Positions 37,072 through 45,865 of a stretch of DNA of 64,000 nt are shown here, one piece after another. The stretch comes from Sphaerochaeta halotolerans (GTDB taxonomy: Bacteria > Spirochaetota > Spirochaetia > Sphaerochaetales > Sphaerochaetaceae). The stretch spans positions 1 through 64,000 of the forward strand of contig NZ_QUWK01000003.1 of NCBI RefSeq assembly GCF_003429665.1. Direction: 5' to 3'. The position numbers and the translations under genes were made by a program. The notes beneath the pieces are model-generated. The model was not told the origin of the DNA. It did no database searches and saw nothing but the letters and a program-made list of their open reading frames with translations. Position 1 is the first letter of the stretch; every line of letters starts with the position of its first letter.

Positions 37072-37503
37072 ATGGGACAAATTCATGCACCGAAAGGTGC
37101 CAATAAGAAGAAGACAATCGTAGGACGTGGCGCTTCCTCGAAGGGTCGCTCCTGCGGTAGGGGTCATGACGGACAGAATTCCCGCTCCGGTGGTGGTGTT
37201 CGTCTTGGCTTTGAAGGCGGGCAGATGCCTTTGTACCGCCGTGTCGCTCGTAGAGGTTTTTCCAACAGCGTATTTAAGAAAGAGTATGCCGTTGTCTCCC
37301 TTGATGTTATTTCTGCTAACTTCGAAGATGGAGATGTTGTTACCCTCGACGCCTTGAAGGACGTTGGGTTGGTCAAGGGCTACAATACACAGGCGAAAGT
37401 TCTCTGTAACGGGGAACTTACCAAGAAGGTAGTCATTGACGGTTTGAAGGTTTCCGCTACTGCAATCGAAAAGATTACAGCTGCGGGTGGCGAGATTAAA
37501 TAA
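37072..37503 (+). CDS. rplO: 50S ribosomal protein L15
   Basis: L15 is a 23S-binding protein with a glycine/arginine-rich extension. The 143-aa product has GRGASSKGRSCGRGHDGQNS (res. ~22-41) and GFEGGQMPLYRRVARRGFSN (~50-69), then a globular C-terminal domain ending AIEKITAAGGEIK. GAGGAG of the rpmD end gives the ribosome site. secY follows 15 bases on. Confidence 0.97.
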   Translation: MGQIHAPKGANKKKTIVGRGASSKGRSCGRGHDGQNSRSGGGVRLGFEGGQMPLYRRVARRGFSNSVFKKEYAVVSLDVISANFEDGDVVTLDALKDVGLVKGYNTQAKVLCNGELTKKVVIDGLKVSATAIEKITAAGGEIK

Positions 37504-37517
37504 CAAAGAAGGGCTTT

Positions 37518-38840
37518 ATGGCAAACTCCTTAGTTGAGATGTATAGAATTAAGGATCTCCGGAAGAAGATTTTCATTACCCTGGGCCTGCTGGTTGTCAG
37601 CAGGATTGGGGCTGTGATTCCTATCCCTGGGATTGATCCGGAAGTTCTGAAACTGTTTTTTTTATCCCAGAGTTCAAATTCAAATATTGGTCTTACCGAA
37701 TATTTGAACTTCTTTTCGGGTGGTGCGTTCTCCAACTTCTCCCTGTTTATGTTGGGTGTCATGCCGTACATCAGTACACAGATTATTGTGCAGCTGTTGA
37801 TGTTGGTTGTCCCTTCACTGAAGAAGCTGTCTCAGGACCCCTCCGGGCATAAGAAGATACAGCAGTACACCAGATATGGTACGATTGTAGTTTGTCTGAT
37901 TCAGTCGTATGTAGTTACCATCTACGCCAATTCCATTCCCGGCGTGATGACAATGAACATCGTTCCGTTCACGTTGATAGCAATGCTTACTGTGACAGCC
38001 GGTTCGATGCTGTTGATATGGATTGGTAACAAGATCACCCATTGGGGTATCGGAAACGGTATCAGCCTGTTGATCTTCGCCGGTATTGTTGCAAGATTCC
38101 CTCAGGCTGTTTCGGTTTTGTTCCAGAATATCTCCGCGGGTGTTCTGAACCCAATCGTCGTCTTGGTGGTCTTGGTGATGTTCTTGGTGGTTGTTGCTCT
38201 CGTGGTGTATGAAGAGCAGGGCGTAAGAAAGATTCCCGTGAACTATGCCAAGCGTGTGGTAGGCCGTAAGATGTATGGTGCCCAAAGTACGTACATCCCC
38301 ATCAAGGTCAACCCATCAGGTGTTATCCCGGTTATCTTTGCAAGTGCTTTGCTTTCCTTCCCGTTGCAGATTGCAACTACATTGGGACAAGAGGTGAGGT
38401 GGCTTGCTACCTTCGCTAATTGGTTGAATCCACAGGGTGCCCCCTATCTGATTATCTACGCCCTGTTGATCGTAGGGTTTGCCTTCTTCTATACCCAGGT
38501 TTCAATGAACCCGGTGGAGATGGCCAAACAGATTCGTGAGAATGGTGGTTCAGTTCCCGGCGTACGTTCCGAGAAACTAGAAGAGTACCTAACCAAGGTA
38601 CTGAACCGCATTGTTCTCCCTGGCTCCCTGTTCTTGGCTTTTATCGCCTTGATTCCTACGCTGGTGCAGATGTTTTTCAACTTTCCTTCATCTGTTGCAA
38701 TGCTTTTCGGTGGAACGTCACTGCTGATTCTTGTCGGTGTTGACTTGGATACCATGCGACAAATTGAAGGTGTTATGAAGATGCACCACTACGATGGTTT
38801 CAATGTCGACGGCAAGAAGAGGAAGTCGAAACACATTTAG
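37518..38840 (+). CDS. secY: preprotein translocase subunit SecY
   Basis: SecY is the protein-conducting channel of the general secretion system. The 440-aa product has ten predicted membrane helices and the family signatures AVIPIPGIDPE (res. ~34-44), GVMPYISTQIIVQLL (the plug-near helix 2) and NPVEMAKQIRENGGSVPGVR (~331-350). ACAAAGAAGGGC before ATG 37518 is a weak ribosome site. Its SecE partner is at 14848-15027; secG is not in the window. Confidence 0.97.
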   Translation: MANSLVEMYRIKDLRKKIFITLGLLVVSRIGAVIPIPGIDPEVLKLFFLSQSSNSNIGLTEYLNFFSGGAFSNFSLFMLGVMPYISTQIIVQLLMLVVPSLKKLSQDPSGHKKIQQYTRYGTIVVCLIQSYVVTIYANSIPGVMTMNIVPFTLIAMLTVTAGSMLLIWIGNKITHWGIGNGISLLIFAGIVARFPQAVSVLFQNISAGVLNPIVVLVVLVMFLVVVALVVYEEQGVRKIPVNYAKRVVGRKMYGAQSTYIPIKVNPSGVIPVIFASALLSFPLQIATTLGQEVRWLATFANWLNPQGAPYLIIYALLIVGFAFFYTQVSMNPVEMAKQIRENGGSVPGVRSEKLEEYLTKVLNRIVLPGSLFLAFIALIPTLVQMFFNFPSSVAMLFGGTSLLILVGVDLDTMRQIEGVMKMHHYDGFNVDGKKRKSKHI

Positions 38841-38855
38841 GCTAGGAGCTAGAAC

Positions 38856-38969
38856 ATGAAAGTAAGAGCAAGTGTCAAACCGATTTGTGACAAGTGCAAA
38901 GTAGTCAGACGGAATGGGGTGGTCCGCATTATTTGTGAGAACCCCAAGCACAAGCAGAGACAGAAATAA
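38856..38969 (+). CDS. rpmJ: 50S ribosomal protein L36, zinc-binding
   Basis: L36 is the smallest ribosomal protein. The 37-aa product starts [20 protein letters not shown] and has the zinc ligands C11, C14, C27 and H32. TAGGAG lies 7 bases before ATG 38856. The gene was located by its order between secY and rpsM and its typical sequence. Confidence 0.96.
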   Translation: MKVRASVKPICDKCKVVRRNGVVRIICENPKHKQRQK

Positions 38970-39022
38970 ACAGGGTCCGGCGCAAGCCTTCCACTCTATT
39001 AGAGAAATTCAGGAGGCCATGA

Positions 39023-39388
39023 ATGGCGAGAATTGCAGGTGTAGATTTGCCGAACAAGGCAGTAAAAATAGCCTTGACCTATATTTATGGGATTGGTAGG
39101 TGTTCGGCGGTTGAGATTTGTGAAAAAACAAAAATTGATCCCGATACAAGTATTAACACCCTTTCCAGTGATGACCTCGCAGTATTGCGTAAGGTTATTG
39201 AGGAAGAGTACAAAGTAGAGGGACGTCTGAGAACAGAGGTCGCTCTGAACATTAAGCGCCTTATGGACATTGGTTGCTATCGTGGCCTTCGTCATCGTAA
39301 GGGTCTTCCCGTTAACGGACAGAGGACGAAAACCAATGCCCGTACTCGCAAGGGTAAGAAGAAGACCGTTGCGTCCAAGAAGAAATAA
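39023..39388 (+). CDS. rpsM: 30S ribosomal protein S13
   Basis: S13 forms intersubunit bridges and touches P-site tRNA. The 121-aa product starts [20 protein letters not shown], has the HTH-like [16 protein letters not shown] and the C-terminal [20 protein letters not shown] (res. ~91-110) tail ending in a Lys-rich tip. AGGAGG lies 6 bases before ATG 39023. The 53-base gap after rpmJ shows no promoter or hairpin that stands out. Confidence 0.97.
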   Translation: MARIAGVDLPNKAVKIALTYIYGIGRCSAVEICEKTKIDPDTSINTLSSDDLAVLRKVIEEEYKVEGRLRTEVALNIKRLMDIGCYRGLRHRKGLPVNGQRTKTNARTRKGKKKTVASKKK

Positions 39389-39402
39389 GGAGCAGATAGC
39401 AC

Positions 39403-39780
39403 ATGGCTACTATTAAACGTAAAGTCAAGAAAACGGTATATGAAGGCAATGTCTATATCCAGGCGACCTTCAACAATACCATTGTTACCGTTACCGACCT
39501 AAACGGGAATGCGGTATCCTGGGCGAGCGCCGGTGGACTTGGTTTCCGTGGTGCTAAGAAGTCCACTCCCTATGCAGCCCAGGTTACTGCCGAGAAGGCT
39601 GCCAAGGCTGCCATGGACAGTGGATTGCAGGAAGTGAACGTATTTGTGAAGGGACCCGGTGTTGGACGTGAAAGCGCCATCAGGACGTTGGGTGTGCTCG
39701 GGCTAAAGGTCCGATCCATTCGTGATGTCACCCCTATCCCACACAATGGATGCAGACCTCGCAAGAGTAGAAGAGTCTGA
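39403..39780 (+). CDS. rpsK: 30S ribosomal protein S11
   Basis: S11 lies on the 30S platform. The 125-aa product has [20 protein letters not shown] (res. ~17-36), [21 protein letters not shown]-type sequence (core [16 protein letters not shown]) and ends [17 protein letters not shown], the family C-terminus. AAGGAGCAG precedes ATG 39403. Confidence 0.97.
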   Translation: MATIKRKVKKTVYEGNVYIQATFNNTIVTVTDLNGNAVSWASAGGLGFRGAKKSTPYAAQVTAEKAAKAAMDSGLQEVNVFVKGPGVGRESAIRTLGVLGLKVRSIRDVTPIPHNGCRPRKSRRV

Positions 39781-39798
39781 TGAGGAGAGAGCAGATAC

Positions 39799-40440
39799 AT
39801 GGCTAGATATACTGGACCTAAGTGCAGATATTGTAGAGCAGAGAGGACCAAGTTGTTCCTCAAGGGTGATCGATGCCACGGCGGTAAATGCCCGCTTAAT
39901 GACATCAAGTCCACTGGGCTTCCTGGTAAGGATCCCCGTGCGCGTTCCAAGAAGCCGACCGACTACGGTCTGCAGTTGCGCGAGAAACAGAAACTGAAAA
40001 GAACCTATTGTATGCTTGAAAAGCAGTTCAAGCTTACATTTAATGAAGCAACTAGAATTCCCGGCAAAACTGGTGAAAACTTGATTATGCTTCTTGAACA
40101 GAGGCTTGATAATGTGGTGTTTAGACTCCACTTTGCTTCAAGCCGCAGCCAGGCTGCACAGCTGGTTAATCACGGACATGTTTTCGTGAATGGCAAGCGT
40201 GTTTCCATTCCTTCTTACCGCCTTCGCCCAGGTGATGAGGTTTCCCTAGGCAAGAGTGGTCAGAAGATGTTGATTATTAAAGAAAACCTCAAGGAATACA
40301 CCAAGAGTGGCGTATGCCAGTGGCTGAACCTAGATGTAGATGCCATGAAAGGCACTTTCATCGCAGTTCCGAGAAGAAGTGAAGTCACCGAGCTCGAAAA
40401 GATAAACGAGCAGCTGGTTGTCGAGTTGTATTCCAGATAA
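39799..40440 (+). CDS. rpsD: 30S ribosomal protein S4, zinc-binding form
   Basis: S4 nucleates 16S assembly and in E. coli represses the alpha operon. The 213-aa product starts MARYTGPKCRYCRAERTKLF with four cysteines (9, 12, 26, 31) that mark the zinc-binding type. The S4 RNA-binding domain contains RLDNVVFRLHFASSRSQAAQ (res. ~99-118) and VNHGHVFVNGKRVSIPSYRL. TGAGGAGAG precedes ATG 39799. Full length. Confidence 0.97.
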   Translation: MARYTGPKCRYCRAERTKLFLKGDRCHGGKCPLNDIKSTGLPGKDPRARSKKPTDYGLQLREKQKLKRTYCMLEKQFKLTFNEATRIPGKTGENLIMLLEQRLDNVVFRLHFASSRSQAAQLVNHGHVFVNGKRVSIPSYRLRPGDEVSLGKSGQKMLIIKENLKEYTKSGVCQWLNLDVDAMKGTFIAVPRRSEVTELEKINEQLVVELYSR

Positions 40441-40449
40441 GGAGTAACC

Positions 40450-41502
40450 ATGGCACGCAAAAACCTTCTGAAGGGCTTTAAGAAGCCCAAGGGGATAACC
40501 TTCGAACATAGCGCAGTTGAGCCGAACTATGGGAAATTCATCGCTTATCCATTTGAGAGAGGCTTTGGCACCACTATCGGTAACACGCTTAGGAGGGTGC
40601 TCCTCTCATCGATCCAGGGGTATGCCGTCACTGCCGTAAAGTTCACCAGCTTCAATGAAGATGGTGTTCCCCACTTGATCTCCAGTGAGTATGAGCAACT
40701 TCCTGGTGTTCGCGAAGATATCGCGGATATCATAGCTGCACTGAAAAAACTGCAGATCAAGATGCCTGATGATTCGGAGGGAACAAACCTCCTTATCGAG
40801 TGCAAGGGTCCCGGCATTGTCACCGGCGCAAACTTCGAGCGTGACCAGGTTGAGATCACCAACAAGGATCTGATAATCTTCACGATGATGGATGATGCCA
40901 ACATCGAGATGGAAGTCCAGATAGACCTTGGTAGGGGCTATGTCCCGTCTGAAATCAACGAGAAGTATGTGGAAGAGATTGGGACTATCCCCATTGATGC
41001 CAGCTTCTCACCGGTTACCCGCGTAAAGTATTCGATTGAACCCACCCGTGTCGGCTATCGTAGTGATTACGACAAACTCACACTGGAAATCTACACTGAT
41101 GGTACGATTGTTCCTCAGAATGCACTGGCAGAGGCCGCTAAGATTGCGAAGGATTACTTCCAGATCTTCATTAACTTCGATGAAACGTTGATCAACAACA
41201 ATGACGAAGTAGATGAGGAAGAGGAACGCGTCCGCAAGATTCTCAACACTTCCGTTGAGGAGCTTGAACTGACGGTGCGCTCCAGCAACTGTCTGAAGAA
41301 CGCAAATATCCGCACCATCGGCGATCTTACCAAGAAGACTGAGGAAGAGATTGCAAAGACGAGGAACTTTGGCAAGAAGAGCCTCCAAGAAATTAAGGAA
41401 AAACTGAAGGAATGGAATCTCAGCCTTGGGATGACCGACTACAGTGTCCTGAAAACTGCAATCAAAGTACCTGGGAACAAGGAAGAAGAGAATGAAGCAT
41501 AA
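40450..41502 (+). CDS. rpoA: DNA-directed RNA polymerase subunit alpha
   Basis: Alpha dimerises to start polymerase assembly, and its C-terminal domain contacts DNA and activators. The 350-aa product has the N-terminal domain with [20 protein letters not shown] (res. ~40-59) and a C-terminal domain with [20 protein letters not shown] and [15 protein letters not shown], matching the UP-element-binding helix-hairpin-helix region (arginine at the 265-like site). TAAGGAG precedes ATG 40450. The end overlaps the rplQ start by 11 bases. Confidence 0.98.
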   Translation: MARKNLLKGFKKPKGITFEHSAVEPNYGKFIAYPFERGFGTTIGNTLRRVLLSSIQGYAVTAVKFTSFNEDGVPHLISSEYEQLPGVREDIADIIAALKKLQIKMPDDSEGTNLLIECKGPGIVTGANFERDQVEITNKDLIIFTMMDDANIEMEVQIDLGRGYVPSEINEKYVEEIGTIPIDASFSPVTRVKYSIEPTRVGYRSDYDKLTLEIYTDGTIVPQNALAEAAKIAKDYFQIFINFDETLINNNDEVDEEEERVRKILNTSVEELELTVRSSNCLKNANIRTIGDLTKKTEEEIAKTRNFGKKSLQEIKEKLKEWNLSLGMTDYSVLKTAIKVPGNKEEENEA

Positions 41503-41941
41503 GATTGGATTCAATGCGCTTAGTAGAAGCTCTGCTCACCGCAAGGCTTTGAAGCGCAACATGGTGACCAGTCTGTTCAGATATGAGCGGATTGAGACCA
41601 CCAAGGCAAAGGCTCTGGAAGTACGCAGAATGGCAGAGAAAATGATTACCCGTGCAAAAGTCGACAGTGTGGCCAATCGCCGCCAGATCGCACGGGATAT
41701 CTATGATGAAGCTATTGTTGCAAAGCTCTTCACAGAGATCGCTCCCTTGTTTGTCGAGCGAAAGGGCGGGTATACCCGTATCCTGAAGACCGGCAATCGT
41801 CTCGGAGACGCTGCCGAGATGGTTATCCTCGAGCTGGTGGAGAAAACTTCAAAACCCGCGAAGAAGGCCGATAAGAAGACTGAAAAAAAGGCCTCAAAAC
41901 CAGCCAAGAAGGCTGAGAAGAAGGACAAAGAGGAGAAATAA
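41492..41941 (+). CDS. rplQ: 50S ribosomal protein L17 with Lys/Ala-rich C-terminal extension
   Basis: L17 lies at the tunnel exit rim. The 149-aa product starts [20 protein letters not shown] and the core ends near residue 118 ([16 protein letters not shown]). The last ~30 residues are a repetitive low-complexity tail made of [16 protein letters not shown] and KKDKEEK units. Bacterial L17 is usually 115-130 aa, so this is an extension, probably rRNA- or membrane-near. The start overlaps rpoA; GGAAGAAGAG gives the ribosome site. It is the last gene of the long ribosomal run. Confidence 0.96.
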   Translation: MKHKIGFNALSRSSAHRKALKRNMVTSLFRYERIETTKAKALEVRRMAEKMITRAKVDSVANRRQIARDIYDEAIVAKLFTEIAPLFVERKGGYTRILKTGNRLGDAAEMVILELVEKTSKPAKKADKKTEKKASKPAKKAEKKDKEEK

Positions 41942-41972
41942 GCCTCTATTGGGTCTCTTCACCTGTTTTATA

Positions 41973-41986
41973 TACCCATATGGGTA
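41973..41986. repeat. perfect 14-bp palindrome after rplQ
   Basis: TACCCATATGGGTA reads the same on both strands and lies three bases before the rplQ terminator stem. It could extend the terminator structure or bind a protein. Confidence 0.5.
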
Positions 41987-41988
41987 AG

Positions 41989-42020
41989 ACCGCTGTTTCA
42001 ACGACAGCGGTTTTGTTTTG
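41989..42020 (+). terminator. intrinsic terminator of the S10-spc-alpha run
   Basis: ACCGCTGT (41989-41996) pairs with ACAGCGGT (42004-42011), followed by TTTGTTTTG. Confidence 0.88.
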
Positions 42021-42039
42021 CTTCAGGAAACAGTATTTC

Positions 42040-42124
42040 TTGACGAACTGTTGTATAACTTGTACTGTAAGACAAGATAACAGATAGGTTTAGCCTTGAC
42101 AATTCTGATGGTCATACGTATTAT
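42040..42124 (+). promoter_or_regulatory. tandem sigma-70-type promoters of rny
   Basis: TTGACG (42040-42045), 17 bases and TACTGT (42063-42068); then TTGACA (42096-42101), 17 bases and TATTAT (42119-42124). The second fits better and would start near 42131, about 20 bases ahead of the rny ATG. Confidence 0.65.
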
Positions 42125-42150
42125 TGTACCATTATAATAGGGGGTGGTAT

Positions 42151-43683
42151 ATGAACAATATACTTTTGATCCTCCTAAGTTGTTTTATTGGTATCATCTT
42201 TGGTTGGTTAGGCCGTTGGCTGTATGCGAAATTTAAGCTTACCTCCGTTGAACAGAAAGCTATTAGGTTGAATGAGGAAGCTATAAAGGAAGCGGAAGCG
42301 AAAAGCAAAGAGCTTTTGCTTGAGACTCGGGATCAGTTGTTGAAAGAACAACAACAGCAGGAACGAGAGGCTAGAGAAAGACGGATTGAACTGCAACGTT
42401 CTGAGAGACGACTCACGCAAAAAGAGGAGAATCTTGAGCATAAGCAGGCAGAATTGGATGCTATCAAAAAGCAATTGGGAGATTGGGAAGGAAACCTTTC
42501 CAAGAAAGAACAAGAGATTGCCGAGAAAGAAGGCAGCTTGATTACTGAACTTGAACGTATCGCTGGGCTCTCCGCTGATGAGGCTAAGAACATCATTATG
42601 GAGACCATGTACAACGATGCGAGGAGAGATGCACAGCTCATGATCAATAAGATTGAGCAAGAGGCTCAGCTCTCCGCTGACAAAAAAGCAAGGGATATCG
42701 TCGTTACCTCGATTCAAAGGTTGGCAACTGAGGTAGTCAGTGATGCGACGGTCAGTTCGGTGAATCTTCCCAGTGATGAGATGAAAGGAAGGATAATTGG
42801 TCGTGAAGGCAGGAATATCCGTACTCTGGAGACACTCACTGGTGTAGACGTAATCATCGACGATACACCTGAGGCTGTAGTCATATCCTGTTTTGACCCA
42901 GTTCGGAAGGAGATTGCCCGTGTTGCCCTTGAGAGGCTGGTCCAGGATGGAAGAATCCACCCCGCTCGAATCGAAGAAGTCGTGAACAAGGTATCGAAGG
43001 AAGTAGGAAGAATCATTGCAGATGAAGGGGAGAAAGTCATCTTCGATCTAGGGGTACACAATGTAAGTCCCGAGATGATTCGTGCGCTTGGCCGGCTGTA
43101 CTTTAGGACCAGTTATGGTCAGAACGTGTTGAATCACTCCAAAGAAGTGGCCATTCTCTCTGGTATGATCGCCAGTGAGGTCGGTGCAAACAGTGAGATG
43201 GCGATCCGTGCCGGACTCCTGCATGACATTGGAAAGGGTACTGAGACGGAGAGTGATGCAAACCACGCTGAGATGGGTGCAGAAATGGCAAAACGGCTTG
43301 GAGAAGACCCCAAGATTGTGAATGCCATCCTTGCCCACCACAACGATACGGAACCGCAGACCTTGGAAGCGGTAATTGTACAGATAGCGGATGCCATCAG
43401 TGCAGCGCGGCCAGGAGCAAGACGGGAAACACTTGATAATTACATCAAGCGTCTTGAATCGCTGGAACACATTGCTGAGAGCTTTGAAGGGGTGGATAAG
43501 GCATATGCCATCCAAGCCGGTAGAGAGCTCAGAATTCTGGTAAATAACGACCAGGTGAACGATGATGGGGCCAAGGAGATTGCAAAAGGCATCGCCAGCC
43601 GCATCGAAGCTGAACTGAGGTATCCGGGCAGAATCAAGGTGACCATCATCCGAGAGATGCGGGTCGTCGAGTACGCTAGGTAG
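42151..43683 (+). CDS. rny: ribonuclease Y
   Basis: RNase Y is a membrane-anchored endonuclease that starts mRNA decay in bacteria lacking RNase E. The 510-aa product has an N-terminal membrane helix (res. 3-22), a long Glu/Lys/Gln-rich coiled coil (~25-190), a KH domain with GRIIGREGRNIRTLETLTGV (~210-229) and an HD domain with LLHDIGKGTETESD (~355-368) holding the HD metal pair. ATG 42151 follows GGGGGTGG; upstream codons would put polar residues ahead of the anchor. ymdB follows, the same order as in Bacillus. Confidence 0.97.
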   Translation: MNNILLILLSCFIGIIFGWLGRWLYAKFKLTSVEQKAIRLNEEAIKEAEAKSKELLLETRDQLLKEQQQQEREARERRIELQRSERRLTQKEENLEHKQAELDAIKKQLGDWEGNLSKKEQEIAEKEGSLITELERIAGLSADEAKNIIMETMYNDARRDAQLMINKIEQEAQLSADKKARDIVVTSIQRLATEVVSDATVSSVNLPSDEMKGRIIGREGRNIRTLETLTGVDVIIDDTPEAVVISCFDPVRKEIARVALERLVQDGRIHPARIEEVVNKVSKEVGRIIADEGEKVIFDLGVHNVSPEMIRALGRLYFRTSYGQNVLNHSKEVAILSGMIASEVGANSEMAIRAGLLHDIGKGTETESDANHAEMGAEMAKRLGEDPKIVNAILAHHNDTEPQTLEAVIVQIADAISAARPGARRETLDNYIKRLESLEHIAESFEGVDKAYAIQAGRELRILVNNDQVNDDGAKEIAKGIASRIEAELRYPGRIKVTIIREMRVVEYAR

Positions 43684-43690
43684 GTTGTTT

Positions 43691-44491
43691 GTGTCTGATA
43701 CAAAAACAATGGTAGTCCTGCTTTTGGGCGATATCTGTGGACAGCCCGGGAGCAGGGCTCTCTTTCTTGGATTGCATACGTTGGTCAAGGATTATCGATC
43801 TGACATGGTCATTGTGAACGGCGAGAATGCAGCCGGTGGGTTTGGCCTGAATGCAGAATTGATGAACCAATTCTTCTCGCTTGGTGTAGATGTTATAACC
43901 AGTGGGAACCATATCTGGCAACAGGATGACTTAAGGCCGTTGCTGGATAGTGAGAAACGCTTGCTTCGTCCCGCCAATTATCCACCTGCAGCGCCTGGCC
44001 ATGGTTCTGTAATTGTTGAAATCAAGGGCCATAAGGTAGGAGTGCTCAATCTACAGGGGAGGCAGTCCCTGCCCTCTATCGATTGTCCTTTTCGTGTTGG
44101 TTCTGAGCAAGTGGCAAAATTGCGAAAGCAGACTCCTTTGATTTTGGTGGATTTCCATGCAGAGAACCCTGAGGAAAAGGAAGCACTGGCTCTCCATTTT
44201 GATGGTAAGGTTAGTGCGGTAGTTGGTACGCATACCCACGTACAGACTGCGGATGAGAAAATTCTCCCCCATAAGACTGCGTATATCACTGATTTGGGTC
44301 TTTGTGGCCCTTCGGAGAGTGTCATTGGCTCGAAACCTGATATATCAATTGCCAGGCAACTTACGCAAATGCCTCTTCGTAGTGAGATTGCCGATACTGC
44401 ACCACTCATCCAAGGGGTCTGTGTTACCCTGGATACCGCGAGCGGACAGGCGCTCAGTATTGAACGATTTACGAGGTTGTACGATATCTGA
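43691..44491 (+). CDS. ymdB: YmdB-type metallophosphoesterase (TIGR00282 family)
   Basis: This binuclear metal phosphoesterase belongs to the YmdB family; the Bacillus protein hydrolyses cyclic nucleotides and affects biofilm and motility decisions. The 266-aa product shows the metal ligands in GDICGQPG, VNGENAAGG, SGNHIW, DFHAE and GTHTHVQT, in the usual order. GTG 43691 is chosen because AGGTAGGT lies about 6 bases ahead; TTG 43685 and ATG 43709 are alternatives. It sits directly after rny and overlaps tlyA (TGATG). The link to RNase Y is conserved in other phyla. Confidence 0.9.
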   Translation: MSDTKTMVVLLLGDICGQPGSRALFLGLHTLVKDYRSDMVIVNGENAAGGFGLNAELMNQFFSLGVDVITSGNHIWQQDDLRPLLDSEKRLLRPANYPPAAPGHGSVIVEIKGHKVGVLNLQGRQSLPSIDCPFRVGSEQVAKLRKQTPLILVDFHAENPEEKEALALHFDGKVSAVVGTHTHVQTADEKILPHKTAYITDLGLCGPSESVIGSKPDISIARQLTQMPLRSEIADTAPLIQGVCVTLDTASGQALSIERFTRLYDI

Positions 44492-45267
44492 TGAAAGAGA
44501 GGAAGGTAACGCTACTGCAGGCACTAAGCCAGCAGTACGATGAGTACACCAAGGACCAACTCACTGCATACATCGTCTGCCGTAATGTATTGGTGGATGG
44601 GGTGTTGACCACCGATCCCAAACAATTGGTCCCCTCTACAGCGACCTTTTCTTTTACCTTCGACACCTATGTATCGCGTGGAGGATACAAGCTTGAACAT
44701 GCATTGCATGAGTTCTCCTTGGATGTGCACGGATTGGTTATGCTCGATGCTGGCTCTTCCACAGGAGGCTTCACTGATTGCCTGCTCAAGCGCGGAGCAA
44801 CATTGGTGCATAGTGTAGACGTAGGGTACAACCAGCTCGATTGGAGGCTCCGTACCCATGCCCAGGTGCTGGTACATGAACGGCAGAATATCATGACGCT
44901 CGAGGTATTGGACCCTCCCTGTGATGCTGCTGTGTGTGATCTTTCATTTCGTTCAATTGCTGGAGCTGCCAGCCACATCCTTTCACTCTGCAACAACAAT
45001 TGGTTGGTGTCTCTGATCAAGCCACAGTTTGAAGTTCCGAAGGGTTTGGAGAATTTCAACGGTGTTGTGGAGGATTCCCAGGTTCTTATGGAAGTGATGC
45101 AGAGGGTGTATGATTTGCTCGCTGAAGACGGAGTGGGAATCCATGCACTTGCAAAAAGCCCGATCAAGGGGCACAAAGGTAACGTTGAATTCCTAGCACT
45201 CTTGAAACGGGAAGTCGGAATGGATAAGGATTTGTTTGCTTTTCGGGTACATTCGCTATTGGATTAA
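44491..45267 (+). CDS. tlyA: TlyA family rRNA 2'-O-methyltransferase (S4 + FtsJ domains)
   Basis: TlyA-type enzymes methylate 2'-hydroxyls of 16S and/or 23S rRNA cytidines and make ribosomes sensitive to capreomycin; an older label is haemolysin. The 258-aa product has an N-terminal S4-like RNA-binding region (res. 1-~60, ending YVSRGGYKLEHAL) and an FtsJ methyltransferase with the SAM site LDAGSSTGGFTDCLL (~84-98), DVGYNQLDWRLR, VCDLSFRSI and LIKPQFE. The start overlaps the ymdB stop. Its 3' end overlaps the convergent GerMN gene by 12 bases. Confidence 0.92.
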   Translation: MKERKVTLLQALSQQYDEYTKDQLTAYIVCRNVLVDGVLTTDPKQLVPSTATFSFTFDTYVSRGGYKLEHALHEFSLDVHGLVMLDAGSSTGGFTDCLLKRGATLVHSVDVGYNQLDWRLRTHAQVLVHERQNIMTLEVLDPPCDAAVCDLSFRSIAGAASHILSLCNNNWLVSLIKPQFEVPKGLENFNGVVEDSQVLMEVMQRVYDLLAEDGVGIHALAKSPIKGHKGNVEFLALLKREVGMDKDLFAFRVHSLLD

Positions 45268-45798
45268 CGGCTTATTCTCCACCAATACCACCAAGTCCTT
45301 GACTTGGTCGAATGCGAGAGCCGTGGCCTTAAGTTGTTCTGTAGCTTTTTCAAGATCCATGCTTTGCAAGAATTCCTTGCTCACGCTGACAAACAGAATC
45401 TTGTTCGAGAGGGTTATCCCAATGAGGGAAGTTTTTGGGTGAATATAACTAACCATTCCCAAGTTGAGTGCATCTCTCGTTGGTCCCTTGAGGAGAGCTT
45501 CAAAACTGTCATGGTATCGACTTCCACCCATGCGTTGCGTTTGGAGGGATATAAGTTGGCTTTCTCCGCTCGCTGTGATGAATGCAACTTGCACAGACCT
45601 AACCTGATCGGGTAGCAAGGTACTGTTTTTCCCCTGGTTTGCGTATTGTAAGACACCACTGGAAATGACTGCCTGGCGGACCCTGGGATACCCAAGGGCG
45701 AAAATTACTAGGGAGAAAAGTATCCATGCTAGCAGTATGAGTAGGGGGCGTACAGAGCGTCTTGGTTTGGGGGCTTCATCCATTTCCATGCAAGCCAT
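45256..45798 (-). CDS. GerMN-domain membrane-anchored protein
   Basis: This 180-aa protein has a short cytoplasmic head rich in charged residues, one membrane helix (res. ~19-36, LLILLAWILFSLVIFALGYP) and an outer domain resembling GerMN (VSYIHPKTSLIGITLSNKILFVSVSKEFL, read in two parts, with ALLKGPTRDALN before it). GerMN domains occur in sporulation and peptidoglycan-related proteins; non-sporulating spirochaetes also carry them, with unknown role. Several ATGs (45798, 45789, 45783) are possible starts and none has a strong ribosome site. It is convergent with tlyA and divergent from ptsI. Confidence 0.75.
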   Translation of the reverse strand: MACMEMDEAPKPRRSVRPLLILLAWILFSLVIFALGYPRVRQAVISSGVLQYANQGKNSTLLPDQVRSVQVAFITASGESQLISLQTQRMGGSRYHDSFEALLKGPTRDALNLGMVSYIHPKTSLIGITLSNKILFVSVSKEFLQSMDLEKATEQLKATALAFDQVKDLVVLVENKPLIQ

Positions 45799-45827
45799 TC
45801 TACCAGAACTGTAGGAGGGTTTCCAGC

Positions 45828-45856
45828 TTTACATCTGACCATAAAGTCCGTATAGT
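45828..45856 (+). promoter_or_regulatory. sigma-70-type promoter of ptsI
   Basis: TTTACA, 17 bases and TATAGT (45851-45856). The predicted start near 45863 is about 3 bases before the ptsI ATG (45866), and there is no Shine-Dalgarno, so a leaderless message is likely. Confidence 0.55.
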
Positions 45857-45865
45857 ACATTACAT

